Shown here piece after piece: positions 36,201 to 48,311 of a stretch of 64,000 bases of DNA. Every line of letters begins with the position of its first letter. Position 1 is the first letter of the stretch. The notes below the pieces were generated by a model, which worked only from the letters and a program-made list of their open reading frames with translations, was not told the origin of the DNA and did not search any database. The stretch is from Sthenelais limicola (taxonomy: Eukaryota > Annelida > Polychaeta > Phyllodocida > Sigalionidae): assembly GCA_942159475.1 (NCBI GenBank), contig OW804096.1:41787744-41851743 (forward strand). Direction: 5' to 3'. The position numbers and the translations under genes were made by a program.

Positions 36201-38236
36201 TTCACAATATATACTGCATGAAATGAGGTTTGTGATCCAGAATTAACAATGCAAGAATTCAGGCTTCATAAGAAAAAGCCCTACAGGGGCAACAATTAAC
36301 TCATTACAGATAAAGGAAATGGATATAACATAATTGATCTGATTTGTCCAATTTACCAACATAAACTCCCTCGGGAAGGGAAGGCCATGGCCACGGGCAA
36401 TGCAGGATAGGGAACCAGCCTTCGTGGATCAGAAATGAATTGCTTTATCTGCTTGACGTGCACTGTGCAGCAAGGCATGAAATTTGATCCTTCACTGCAA
36501 AGAAGGGCCGAGATAAAGCGAACAGAACGACAGTGGACACAAAGGAATCGATAAATCCCATACCCGGGCATCAGACGTGTGACAAGAATCTCTGGCGTAC
36601 AGTAAGCATTTAAAATGCATGAGTAGTTACAGCCATGTAGAGTAGTGGTTCAAATGACCAAAAGAATCCTTGCAACTCAAAGTTTTGTGTTGAGATAAAG
36701 TCAGGCGGACACCTAGACTTCAGCCGAATGAGACAGGGCAGCGTCATCCCTGGATATCAAGTGACGAGGGGGAACAACCTCGTTACTCCCTATATATCTT
36801 TTATAAACCCGCCGACGTTCTTGTTTGTAGTCAGAGTGATTGATCTTATGTATATTTCCTACAATGTAATGACATTATCTACTTGAGTGGTATATTCAAA
36901 TACACATAAGCAAATTTGCTTCGACGATGCCAACTACGTGTAGTTTGGAACCAATCTTCAAGGCTGTTGAAATTCCATTCATAAACATGAATATGATGCG
37001 ATAAGAATTTTCATAAGATAGGCACCCCAGTATGCGTCCTCTATAATAATATTCATGGCCGATAAATTCGAAGTAAATTATACGCTTTAAAATATGTACA
37101 TTTTGAACAACTCCATCATAAGGTGGGTAAACCTTATAAATGAACTTGTCCGTCTAGAATAGGACGATGAAAATTCTGGCGGGATATATACAAAAAGTCA
37201 GACCTACTGTCTGGCTTTCTAGACGCGAAATCGCCTAATTCCCTTTTATGGTGACACAAGACTTAGTTTCGTAACACACCTACGCGTCGGTATATTCTAC
37301 TGTTATTGAACAGGATGAAAATGATTCGTATATCTATACCAAAAGCCTGGTTGTGTATGTACAAGACCAAAATGACACACTGAGATCAAGCCACGGAATA
37401 CAATTGCAATATGCGAGGCATTACGAACCTTTTAACCTCTCTGGCTCTTGTGTCATTCGGGGGAGACTTTGTATGCTTGGTTTAAAATAGCCGTGGAAGA
37501 TATAGGTAATAGTCATATGCTACAGTTGACCTTTCCTATACAGAAACAAGATCGCAGTTTCTCCTCTGCAGCTTGTATACATTGCTAATGTAATGCATTT
37601 AATGTAAATGTGATACATACATACACACGCATGTATACACACATGAAAGGATACCCCGCTGCCCATGACCTGATTTGAATGCTGATACTGATACCCAACA
37701 GAATCAATTACAATAGGTCATGAGTACATTTGGCCCTTTCGATTCATGATATGAGTATCTTGCCTTTTAACACGTCAGAAAGTGTGTCTCATACTTTTGA
37801 TGGCTTCGGCTTCTCCGACAAAAATATAATGACATTTGATATCTATTAGTATAGTTATTTAAAGCTTTGTAATTTGAGTTCTAGGCCAGGAACGAGATAA
37901 ACAACCGGAACTCTAACCTGATCCCCATTGAAAATGATGCCAAAGGTGATCACTATGCATTCCCTCAAGGTAAAATAAAATAATAAAATAGAAAAGAATG
38001 TAGTACAAATAAGTGGCACAGTGTTCAGCAGCCTTCTTCTTGCTATCCTATATACTCGGACCCACTTAAAATTAGAAAATAGCGGAGATGATTAAAATTG
38101 GAATTATATCAATGAGTTATTATGAATATAAAGGATCATATTGAAATGTTCAGCACAACTTGCGGTATGTACATACATATATTTATTATATGCGCATGCT
38201 ATATGGGAGGTGCTATAAGTGGGGTGCTATAAAAAT

Positions 38237-38264
38237 ATTCATATAGGACGCGTCCTATATGAAT
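38237..38264. repeat. 28 bp perfect palindrome
   Basis: ATTCATATAGGACG followed directly by its reverse complement CGTCCTATATGAAT. There is no spacer. It lies 29 bases before a second hairpin, within a palindrome cluster. Confidence 0.85.
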
Positions 38265-38292
38265 GTAGTTGTCTAAAAATAGCTCTGTTGTT

Positions 38293-38326
38293 ATGCTCCG
38301 CGGAGCTTTGGCTCTCCGCGAAGCAT
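38293..38326. repeat. GC-rich hairpin, 13 bp arms
   Basis: ATGCTCCGCGGAG (38293-38305) and CTCCGCGAAGCAT (38314-38326) pair at 12 of 13 positions around an 8 base loop. It is strikingly GC-rich for this AT-rich region. Confidence 0.75.
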
Positions 38327-38544
38327 GTAAACAAACCCCCGCGATCGGTAATCCACCCGTGATTCTGGTACTTGAATTATAGAAATACATAATAAAACCG
38401 ATATCATTAGATAGAGCATTAAATTCTCTTTTGAATGATATAAATGTTATTAATGTAGCTCAAGAAATGGCTGCGTTATGAATATTTTAAGTCAACCATA
38501 TAAGTAGACCTAAAATAAATACTGCATGATCGCACAGTGCAGGA

Positions 38545-38576
38545 CTGTCAGCGGGGCTGTCAGCGGGGCAGCGGGG
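38545..38576 (+). repeat. Short GC-rich tandem repeat
   Basis: CTGTCAGCGGGG occurs twice in tandem, followed by the partial unit CAGCGGGG. Confidence 0.75.
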
Positions 38577-38666
38577 CTCTCTGAGACTTCTTTAGTATTT
38601 TTTCAGTAATATCTGATGACATATGATCAAATTTTATGCACATATAATAAATATAGAATGGAACTC

Positions 38667-38739
38667 GCCGGCAATAATCGAAAATTTATTGGACTTATGT
38701 GGACGAATCTCGTCCAATAAATTTTCGATTATTGCCGGC
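38667..38739. repeat. Inverted repeat, 28 bp perfect arms with 17 base loop
   Basis: GCCGGCAATAATCGAAAATT continuing to TATTGGAC (38667-38694) is the exact reverse complement of 38712-38739. Imperfect pairing extends outward through GAATGG and CCATTC. A (ATGT)n tract follows immediately. Confidence 0.85.
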
Positions 38740-38756
38740 TCGTCCCATTCTCTCTC

Positions 38757-38815
38757 TGTATGTAATGTATGTATGTATGTATACATGTACATGCATACAT
38801 ATATACATGTATGTG
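38757..38815 (+). repeat. (ATGT)n microsatellite
   Basis: Imperfect TGTA/ATGT repeats (GTATGTATGTATACATGTAC and so on) with internal TACATGTA palindromes, abutting the inverted repeat at 38667-38739. Confidence 0.8.
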
Positions 38816-39272
38816 AATAAACTTAAGGATGTTACAGAGTGAATTATTCCCCCTTTGACAAGACTCAGTGATGTTAATTTGTTTTATTATATTGTAAAAC
38901 GAACGTTCCTTGCAATGCACATGAAGACTACTGCTCTGTAAATACTTACACTTAGCCTAGTTTATCTATTTCCCCTTTTTCATGATAAGTATTACCTCAG
39001 AAGGCTTCTATGATGTATGTGAAGCAGATCATTAATTTATATCCTCTGGAATTAAATAGCCTTAAGCGGTCCAGCCACTATCGAGAAAATCGTTGGCAAT
39101 GCGTTGGCTATGAGGTAGTCGATAAGATTTTTGTGAAATTTATTGCATCGTCTTTGCATCGATTTGCCATCACTATGCCTTCGGCAATAGCCAGCGATGA
39201 CCAGCTAAGGGTAGTGGCAATGAGAAGTCGATGAGATTCCATATATAAAAAAGCATGAAAATTAGTTCTATA

Positions 39273-39673
39273 AGTGGTCTGGCCACTGTCGACAAAATGG
39301 TGTCGATGCAAAGACAATGGAATTGCTGGCGATGCATGTCGATGAGGAGGGTTATCGGTAGTTGCATTGTCTTGGCATCGACAAGGAAAAAAAGCTTGGC
39401 AACTATAGAACTTATTTTCATGCTTTTATATGTGGAATCTCATTGACTTCTCATTGACTTTTTATTGCCGCTACCCTTACCGATGCAATTTTTACATCGC
39501 CCACTCATCGCTGGCTATTGCCAAAGGCATATCAATGTCAAGTCAATGCAAAGACGATGCAATAGATTTCACAAAAATCTTATTGACTACGTCATCGCCA
39601 ATGCATCGCCAATGCATCGCCAACACATCGCCAACGCATCACCAACGATTTTGTTGACAGTGGCCGGACTGCT
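39273..39673 (-). mobile_element. Foldback element, inner nested copy
   Basis: It starts AGTGGTCTGGCCACTGTCGA and ends with CAGTGGCCGGACTGCT. It lies in reverse orientation relative to the host copy, splitting GTTCTATAGTTGCC into GTTCTATA and ATAGTTGCC. That implies a short duplication (ATA) and a later insertion. The unsplit GGTTCTATAGTTGCC context is present in the 62.8 kb copy, confirming the order of events. Confidence 0.75.
39593..39647 (+). repeat. 11 bp minisatellite, five units
   Basis: CATCGCCAATG, CATCGCCAATG, CATCGCCAACA, CATCGCCAACG and CATCACCAACG occur in direct succession. They form the subterminal part of the inner foldback copy and appear amplified relative to the 62.8 kb copy. 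Confidence 0.85.
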
Positions 39674-40008
39674 ATAGTTGCCAAACTTTTTTCCCTTGTT
39701 GATGCCAAGACGATGCCACCACCGATAACCCTCCTCATCAACGTGCATCGCCGGCAATTCCATCATCTTTGCATCAACTTTGCATCAACACCATTTTGTT
39801 AACATCAGTGGCCAGACCGCTTAAAGGTATGTGCAAAACAAATGCAGGCATTCTCAGCCGCAGCATGCAGCAGTTATAAAGGGCTTCTATCGAAGTTTGG
39901 AAAGGCAGGACAAGATGGGGATTCAATGTATATTCCAAAGAAGACTTACTCGGAAATATTATTTGTCTGGCCAACAGGTGAAAGCCACATTGCTGCATCA
40001 GCAGTTTA

Positions 40009-40072
40009 TTTGGCGGCGCCTTTCACAAAATGTTGTTATGTTTGGTGGCGCCTTTCACAAAATGTTGTCATA
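40009..40072 (+). repeat. 32 bp tandem duplication
   Basis: TTTGGCGGCGCCTTTCACAA continuing to TGTTATG is repeated immediately as TTTGGTGGCGCC onward, with two differences. It falls inside overlapping open frames (39831-40079, 39842-40183) that lack a recognisable domain. Confidence 0.8.
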
Positions 40073-40490
40073 TCATTAGAATTGGTTTGTCAAAAGTTTT
40101 CTCTTAATGCTCATGACTTCAACAACTTGCTGAAAAAAGTCTGCGATCTCTTTTCATTGCTACTGAAATGTTGCAGGCCATAGTGAGTGTGACTACAACT
40201 TGCCCTCTTGCCTCAACCCCCTCTACTTCTGCACTAAGCACAACCCTACGGTGAGATAGTACTCATCTACAGCGTTCTAACATTTGGTAATGTTACATCT
40301 CACATTTCCCTGATATTTCATGGTAATGTCCGTACAGGCTTTTTTACCCATGCCCCTTATAGCTTTGCCAGTTACAAGACAATCGAGTTTAATAAAGGGA
40401 GTAAAGCAACGAGGAAGACAGCGAAGGAATCTGCTTGTCTGACTTTCTGCGATTCTGCCACTTTGTTCTATGTTTTATTATCTTTTACAG

Positions 40491-40610
40491 ACATCTTTGC
40501 CATCAACCAAGGGTGTTCACCACCGATTTATCCCTGGTGGTTTCCCTAAGCGACCATGTCTTGTCACTCGCCTGACTTCCTCTGATCTGTCAGCTGCCAA
40601 AAGTAGTTGA
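40491..40610 (+). CDS. Possible terminal exon, family unrecognised
   Basis: A strong acceptor (TTTTATTATCTTTTACAG) opens a 39-codon frame beginning TSLPSTKGVHHRFIPGGFPK and ending in TGA. The composition is protein-like, but the other two frames stay open nearly as long, so the coding case is weak. No upstream partner was assigned. A donor-like GGAG|GTAAGC follows at 40629. Confidence 0.2.
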   Translation, partial: TSLPSTKGVHHRFIPGGFPKRPCLVTRLTSSDLSAAKSS

Positions 40611-40629
40611 CGCATCATACTAAACGGAG

Positions 40630-43215
40630 GTAAGCATTGGATATAATCTCGATGTCTACGTTAGGGGGAAAATGGCAAACCTGTCATATCACTTGTAGCG
40701 ATAGGATTTTGGTTACAATTTCCTCACGGAAGCCAAGTGAATTCTTAAGAAATCAGACGATCAGGAGGGATCCATTTATCCGGTTGAGTGTCAATAACTT
40801 AACCAAGTGTACACTGCAAACACGATCTGCATTCAAATCTTGGACTTTTCTTGCCCTTATAAATCAAAAAGACTGTTTGGACAGCATCGATTTTTATTGC
40901 AGTTGTATAGCCTCCCTTTGGATTATCTATACTCTGAAGGTGTACTCTATAGGGTGAAACTATTATATATATATGCGTTAATCACAGGGATCAGAAAATT
41001 GATGTATAGTTTTGACCTTTAACTCCTATGAATAAAGTTCTAATCTGTATTCATTCTATCCACACTCTGGATATAAGAATCACAAAATTCCAAAACAATA
41101 TTCTTCTGGCGCTAAGTTATCAATTCCTAATGTCGAGATTTGTCTTATAAGAGCTGTCAAAGTTATATAGTTCTGACTGAAGCTAAGTCATTCTATTGTC
41201 ATATCGAAACCATGCCTCAGGATGACGACTAATTACTTGTGAAACGGATACCTTGTGATTGATTGATACCTTCACACTCAGACCTTGTCCAATCAAGACT
41301 AACGACCTTAACATCGTCGCCAGTGCATACTCAAACCTAGCACATGGAACAGTACACAATTAAAGCTGATGGATGGTGATGTAAGAGCAAATACTGAATA
41401 ATGAGTCCATAGAATTGATCTAGGGTGTCTATAGCACTGAGACTACACTATCCTATGGAAAAATCTTAAGGGTGAAATGTGAATTGTTGTAGTATTTCGC
41501 TACAACTTTTCAAGCTACAGATTTATCGACAGGGCCTATTCAACAAATGTAATATCTAAACAAATAAAGGAAAATAGATGATTAATGAACTTACAGAAAG
41601 GAACAAAAATTTTCAATGGACCGACTTAAAACAATATTGGTATGTATAAAATATTCTAATGAAACTAATATAACCATTTGAGATGTTATTCTCAATTCGT
41701 AAACGTGATCGATGGGGAAAATGTTTAGAAAGTGCGAATAAAGACGGAAATGGTGTTTACCTAGCCTAGGCCCTACTAAGCCTTGTACCTCGAACTCTTT
41801 CCCCTAGATGATGAAAGTCTTTTGCTCTTTCAAAGTTACCTGGTAAGAGCGTAAATATGTTATTACCAAATCAGCAAACTTTTCAGTCAGCAGTAGACGT
41901 AGCCACTGAAAGCAAAACGTTGTACCTTACTCAAGAAACCGAAACGGATGTGCATGGCCCTCTGGACGCTGGTGGGAATCAGTATAGTTATTGTCAGAGG
42001 CAAGTCCAAAATGCTAATCTATGTCACCAAATTGTTTGGTCCATACATCATCTGTGTTTCTCCCCGGACAATCCACCAACATCAGACTCACTTTCCTAAA
42101 AAGATGTGGGGGGACGAGGATGGTGAACAAATATATTTTCTCCGTGTGCTCCTACTCTACTTACTCTATAACCGAAAAATATTCTGCAATTATTGCACCT
42201 TGAGATGCTGGGTTGAATTTTGTAAATAGATTAAAATGTTATAGCCACGATACATGCAATGCGATCTGAGAGAGCATGAGAATTTGTTTAGGTGAAAACT
42301 ACAGTATACTATGGGAAGATACACAATTCCTATATTTGGTAATATACTATATACATGTGATCTGCTCTGGGAAAATGGGTCTTATGATTTACCACTAGTT
42401 CCTCCTGAGAAAATGCACAAAACAATGGGAGTATTCCAAAACGTTGACTAGAATAACTTTTTCCATGAATTCAAAATCTGGCCGAAAACGTTCCCTAACG
42501 TCTTATTTATAACGTTTCAGACTTTACGCCGTTAATTTCCACTGCATGGATATACCCTTATATAAGGTTACCATATTTACCTATTCCTTCTATGAATTAA
42601 CGAAACACACTTATAAATTTATAATATTTTCCCCATATCCCAGCAATATTACGTTTGACAAAAGTGTCCAGAGAGGATGTTTTGTTGTATTATCGCCGGA
42701 TCCCACACACCCACTCTTTTCCAATAACAGGAAATATATCATATGTGAACACTTGGGTGTGCCTCGAAGGTAGGAGGAGACTTTAGAAATGAGACTGTAA
42801 TGACAGTAAACAGAGACAAAGCTCAGGGACACGTGGCCTACGCTCGTGACATTATTATAAGCACTTCAGGCACCTACAGGATTTGCCAGACTTTGAAAAG
42901 AACATTTTTAGACAAATACTTTAAATTCTTCGGTCCTCCAGCAGTCAAGGAAAATGTATTTTTGCTACCACATATATATCTAATATGTCGTGTGATGCAG
43001 GGACAATATTGGTAGTCCTGTCAAACCGTGGAATTTTACCATATATATAATATTTGATAGGGACAAATCTAACATGACGAAAAACATAACACCCTTTAGG
43101 GCAAATAAACTGAACTCTCCAAACCAGGATCGACCAGTGCATTGACTCATGCTCTATCAGATAACACAGCAACAAAACAGAACAAAATACATACATAATA
43201 AAATATTGCAGGACG
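40630..43215. other. Intergenic, no gene supported
   Basis: AT-rich DNA with unrelated short ORFs (40637-40957, 41857-42099, 42546-42773, 42800-43015). No definable repeat or splice-supported exon was found. Confidence 0.45.
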
Positions 43216-43762
43216 TTAAAGTTGCATTCTCAGCCATTACGACAAACAAATCTTACCAAATGTATTCATTGTTTGACCAATAGGGGATGTGCATGTGCCA
43301 CTGCTCATGGCTATTACAGTTCATGCTGGGATTGATTCAGTATAAATGATTCATAAAAAACAAATGTATGATGAGAAAATTGTAATCTTGTATTATAGAA
43401 AGATGTAAAACCCATGGCTATTGGCCTTAGAGCACTGGTACATATTGCAGGCTGAATATTACATGTTATCTATTGGTCCCATAATTACATGCAAATCAAG
43501 ATTCGAAATGGCGGCTATGCAAATCCCCTATTGATAGGACTGAAGTTATCAATATTCTGCTGCCGTTATAAAAGTAAGACATAGAAGAATTTGAAGTTGA
43601 ATCATCCGAAAGAAAACACAAGCCCCAGTAAGCAAAAGCGAAACCACTGCAATATTAATGTTGATTCCATGTAGAAAAAACCCTTGATTGATATGAACCA
43701 AAAAAAAGAAAGAATTAAGGTTTTGATCGATGTTTACGTCTACTGCAGTGGCTAAGCTTTAA
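43216..43762. mobile_element. TTAA-flanked MITE, copy 2, with an internal insertion
   Basis: TTAA at 43216-43219 followed by AGTTGCATTCTCAGCCATTA, and GCTAAGC-T before TTAA at 43759-43762, mirror copy 1. The copy is about 200 bp longer than copy 1. The extra segment is bounded by CAATAGGGGATGTGCAT (near 43280) and ATGCAAATCCCCTATTG (near 43515), inverted repeats that look like the ends of a nested element. The downstream match TAGGACTGAA-TTATCAATA resumes homology with copy 1. Confidence 0.65.
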
Positions 43763-46700
43763 ATGGGATTAACGGATGATCTCTGAACATTCTTCCAGCT
43801 GCTTCCTAGCGATATCATCATACCTTAGCTCACGCTTAACGCGACAATAGTTGTTGCTGGCATATCAATTGCTCATAGTCATAATGGCAATTTACAGGCA
43901 AAAAAATTGAAATATTTGTACATATGATATTTGTTTTGTTGGGAGATCGGTTTTCAAGTTATTTTTTGACCTAGGGGGGCAAGCCTGAAAATTAATCGGT
44001 CATGCCATCATATATAAATGTATATATGTCAAATGTGTCACAAACCATGCCAACATGGCCATCCTATGCCTTGCATGCATGGGAGGCATCCCCACTTCCC
44101 CCTGGCGAGGGAGGAGAACATCAATTAGTCTGGAGGAGCGTGCATTATGAGAGGCTAGCATAAGGTGTCAGGGGTAATAACTGCAAGAAGGCCTGGCCCA
44201 CTTGACACCATGGACACTGGCACCGGCTCAAAATTTACACAGCTTCTGGCCGTGCCACCTGACGGGGGCGTCCGTCATTCATCAATAAACCTGCCATGCT
44301 TGTCTGGCCAACCCTAAGGGACGATCGAGGCATGTGTGGAGAGGTACGTGCTTGAATTACTCAGTGCGTGGCGATAATACTATGTACAGGTTCTGGCCCC
44401 GTTAGCTCAGGGTTAATCTGGTATCTTCTGCCGAAGTGAAACGCAGGGGGTTAATGGAGAGGAAATGAATGATTGCCACGGAGGTCTAAGTATGTGTGTT
44501 TAATGAAGGAAGTAAAAATGTGAAGTAAAGAAAATACTTGTTTTCCCTTCCATCAGGTAAAGCTCTAGCGGGTATACTATACATTGAATAAGGTTAAGAG
44601 CTCGAGCAAGGTAGAACGTGTTGGCACTGGTCCCTTTGTATACACCAAATCGCATTCGGCTGAGCGAGTGGCCTTAAAAGAGGTTAGCCAATCTCCAATC
44701 TTCAATTCATCAAGGTTCGTTGTATCTAAAATTTGAGCCGATCACAGATACATGGGTTACAAACTTAGTAGAGGCAATCCTTTTAGTGATATAAGACACA
44801 CTTTACAAATTTAATTACCTTTACTAATAGGCTTGATGTGATTTTTTGCAATAGGTGTTATCTAATTATTAATTAGAAAGAGGTTATTTTCTTTGGTATA
44901 GATATGACTTTTTATTCGTTATTTTATTTTTATTCTCATAATGATCTTACTCTGAGCCACAGATCTATAGAGATTGTGAAGCTCTCTAAAAGATGTACTT
45001 TCAGGGAACGCTAGAAGGGGCTTTTTATCACTGAGAAACGAATATAAAAAAGTAAGTTGACACAGCTGCTATCGCTTGATAACCATGTGCATGATACTTT
45101 ACTCGCAATTTCTGGCAGTAGGTGGTTGAACCACCTTATTTATACGTAATTACCCGGATGCAACAGCCCTTCATCTTTTCTTGTCCAGTATTTTGACAAG
45201 CCAACATCATGCACAGTCCATCAGACGTAATGAGGCATATTTTTTATATAGGACAAAAACAAGGTGTCATTTATATTTCAGGTGGAGAATTGTAATGCCT
45301 TGTACAGTTTGTCATAGGAATGGCAGTCAGGTAGCTTGTTAATATGAGTGGAACTTCCCTCGGATATTGGACTTGGACAATATAATACGTGTGTAATTCT
45401 GTGTGGTGCTGTCATATCTGGGACAAGCGGAGTCTTTCAGCAGTGCTTTGAATAGTTTTGCACTGGGATTTCCGACGCTATCTTGCTGCCCATGCAAGTG
45501 CATCAGTGCTTTCAATCCGCCATTAATAACTGATCGATGAGCTTAATTTAATGCACTAACACTATCATGAACGGGAGACATTGAGAGGTCATACCTGCGC
45601 CGAAGTAATGTCATAAGACTTGATTGATTCGTCATTCGCATTAGTGTCTCTAATTAGAGGGTGTCCTGGGGACTAGGGATAATCTGTGCCATAGGCATTA
45701 ACTCTTGGACAGATCTAAGGACGAGGAGGATGTTGAGAAAGAATCGTTTCCCCTCGCAATCAGCAAGGCACTTGGATGTTAGGTGAAATAAGGGTCGTGA
45801 AAGCCTCTCACCATAAGTCTTCTCCATCTGGACCTTCTGATCGAGCTTCAATTAGGAACAATGTATCCGCTAGAGGTACTCACAGCTTCCTTGAAATGAA
45901 ATCCTGAGACTCGAAAACATTATTGTTAGGGTTTCTTTCAATTATTCTCAGTGGACAATGCATCAACAGGGTGCCCTTATTAGAGATCCTCCTGCGAAGG
46001 TGGATCACCTGTCTTACATCTTTGGAGAAGTCGACGATATACTGTGTCTGTTAAGTGACTTTAGTTGTATAAGAAGCCGATACTTGAGCGCTGCTTTCGT
46101 TACAAACGAGACAACCCTGACACAAGCTCATCTAAGTATGTTTCATACAAGTCCCTGAAAGTTGTTTTACAATACATGTATAGTAAGCCTTCTATTGAAG
46201 GGAAATACCACCACCCTTCCATTCAGTTCATTTCTAATTTCACATTCTACAAATAATGAATGATTTATGCTAATTACTGTGTTTGATCAGACAACAAGTC
46301 TATTGAGTAAACTCCACATAGAAGGTATGTGAATGCGAAGATATGGGAAACGATGAATTACCCACTTCGTTGGTAGGTTTAAATTAATATTAAGCTATTT
46401 TAATGTTAAATGCTATATTAAAATGCTACATTATCATGGATCATCAGTATTTAATGAAGTATACAGCAACGTGATAATGTGTTTCACTATGTTGTTTGAA
46501 GGCCCTTGTGTATATATAAAGCGTCATCGGGGTTATAGAAGTGTATTGTTACCACCAAACCATCAAATTCAAATATTGCAGGTGAGTTTAAAACGTCCCT
46601 TGATGGAGCTGTACGCCCCTGACATGGCCAATGTGTGGTACATTAAAAGCCAAACAACAACAAGCAAACAAATCCATTCATTTGATGCCACCCATTGTGT

Positions 46701-48311
46701 CGTGGCACAATCGAACTCGCGTCATGACCATCTTTCGTGCAGTGGTTTAGCCAGTATTGGTGAAAAGTCCGAAAACCAATTGTATGGAAATCTTTATTGC
46801 TGAAACATGTCGCTCCTTGGCCCTAAGCAATAGTAAAATTATTCCTCACGGAGAACCAAGTATAGGAGAAGCCTGGCAGAAATTGGCAGAGGTCGTCCTA
46901 ATACATAATAAAAGGCACCATTTCCATTGATCACGATGAGCTTGTAATCCCGTTCTTTTGCACACTCACACCTGTCGACTGCTATCGTGATTGATGTAAA
47001 CTTTTGCTCTATATTTATAGATGGAGAAGGAACATGGAAATCAAAGTGTTAATTTTACTACCGTTATGCAAGAGCGGAGAGGTTAAATACACTTACGGCA
47101 CAAACTAATGGTCATCATACAAATCTTCTGTGGCCAAATAATTTACCCCAATCTACATGCATGGACATCTCATGCCCATTATACTTGGGTCAGAGTGGAA
47201 TCATTCCAAATATTGAAACAGAGATTGATTTCCTTTGTGAACAACTGACAATATTTGCTCTCGTTTCTAACCAAATTTTACACTTGCTGTTCAACATTCT
47301 TGCTTTCCTCTCTCTATGAATAATGGATGAAGCAGTGTCAGGCCTAAGTACTAGTAAACTGAGACATTAGAGTTCGTTCAGACTAGTCTCATCCCGTTGT
47401 TATCCGTCATGTACTTTACGCGCCATTCCAAGGTCAACATTCTCCCAGCTGATCGACCGTCAGATCAGGTTGCATGGTTGAATCGTTATCTGGTCTTCTA
47501 GAATTATGAGATTTGAGGTTTGAAGTGACCCCGGAGGTAAAAATGTGCATACCAAAAAAGAATTCGGAGAAAATGATCTATGCAAAGCTAAAACAGGAAA
47601 GAAACGCTGGGGGTGTGGACCTAGTTTGTTTTGTTTTGTCTTCTGTACCAAGGAAGTCCATAGAATCAGGTGGCTTTATGGAATGCGTAGTGTTGGTCTG
47701 GTAGGAAACAAACAAGTCAAGACAAGGATGTTAAGCGCTTCTTCATGATTATGAATTACTGAATCAATAAACATTTAGTCCTTTTAAGAATGATGCATAG
47801 TTGAATTCTGCGGCTAGGAAATGTAGTCTGGTCCACGGGCCTCATCTATATTTGAGACCAAGTCAGAGAAAGATGTAAATGCCTGGGTGTTATCCCCATA
47901 AAAACACTTGTTTGCAGCTTTATCACATCCATAATGAATATTACCATTCTACTCCATAACCTTTTCCCTGTCACCATAAAGGGCAACCATGGGAACAGTT
48001 TGATTCCGAAGCGTGTATGCTTAACAGAACAAGCATGATACATTTAAAATTACAATTAATCAGGAAATAAGGAAAGTATAGTGTAAGAGAAATTCTTCCA
48101 GGCTAGAAGTATGGCAAGCATGCATATTTTATACTGGAATCCATTGCCAATGTTCGCGTCGCCAAAAGAGCTGCATGGTATCGGGAGCTTCTGATCAAAG
48201 CAATTAACCTTTTTTGTTTCTATGGGTTTGAAGAAAAACCTTTTATAGGGCAAAAATAGCGTAAATAGCTAGCTTCCTCTAGGGCATGTATTCCGACAGA
48301 GCTTCTACCAC
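43763..48311. other. Intergenic, no gene supported
   Basis: A less AT-rich block spans about 44040-44460. ORFs at 45654-45851 (minus), 45958-46158 (plus) and 46423-46803 (plus, 126 codons) show no recognisable domain. GTTAGCTCAGGG near 44401 resembles a tRNA A box but no B box follows, so no tRNA is called. Confidence 0.4.

Larger units (their letters stand above)
31091..38236. other. Intergenic, no gene supported
   Basis: Mostly AT-rich DNA with the G-rich tract at 31797 and a solo repeat arm at 33207-33236. ORFs of 60-100 codons occur on both strands (for example 31966-32259 plus, 34572-34778 plus, 35888-36085 minus). Some have acceptable start contexts, but none has a recognisable domain or splice partner. 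Confidence 0.4.
39065..39821. mobile_element. Foldback element, outer copy (interrupted)
   Basis: Termini AGCGGTCCAGCCACT (left) and AGTGGCCAGACCGCT (right) are inverted repeats. The body is rich in GCATCG and CGATGC motifs. A second full copy in reverse orientation interrupts it at 39273-39673. The outer halves together are about 356 bp, comparable to the uninterrupted copy at 62838-63268. It has no coding capacity and is a non-autonomous foldback or MITE-like element of uncertain superfamily. Confidence 0.75.

Noticed and set aside
44395..44465. tRNA-like A box (GTTAGCTCAGGG)
   Set aside because: There is no B box (GGTTCGAATCC type) at the right distance and no cloverleaf could be drawn.
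46423..46803. 126-codon plus-strand ORF
   Set aside because: It has no recognisable domain, contains an internal CAG|GTGAGT site that could equally be a donor, and its length is compatible with chance.
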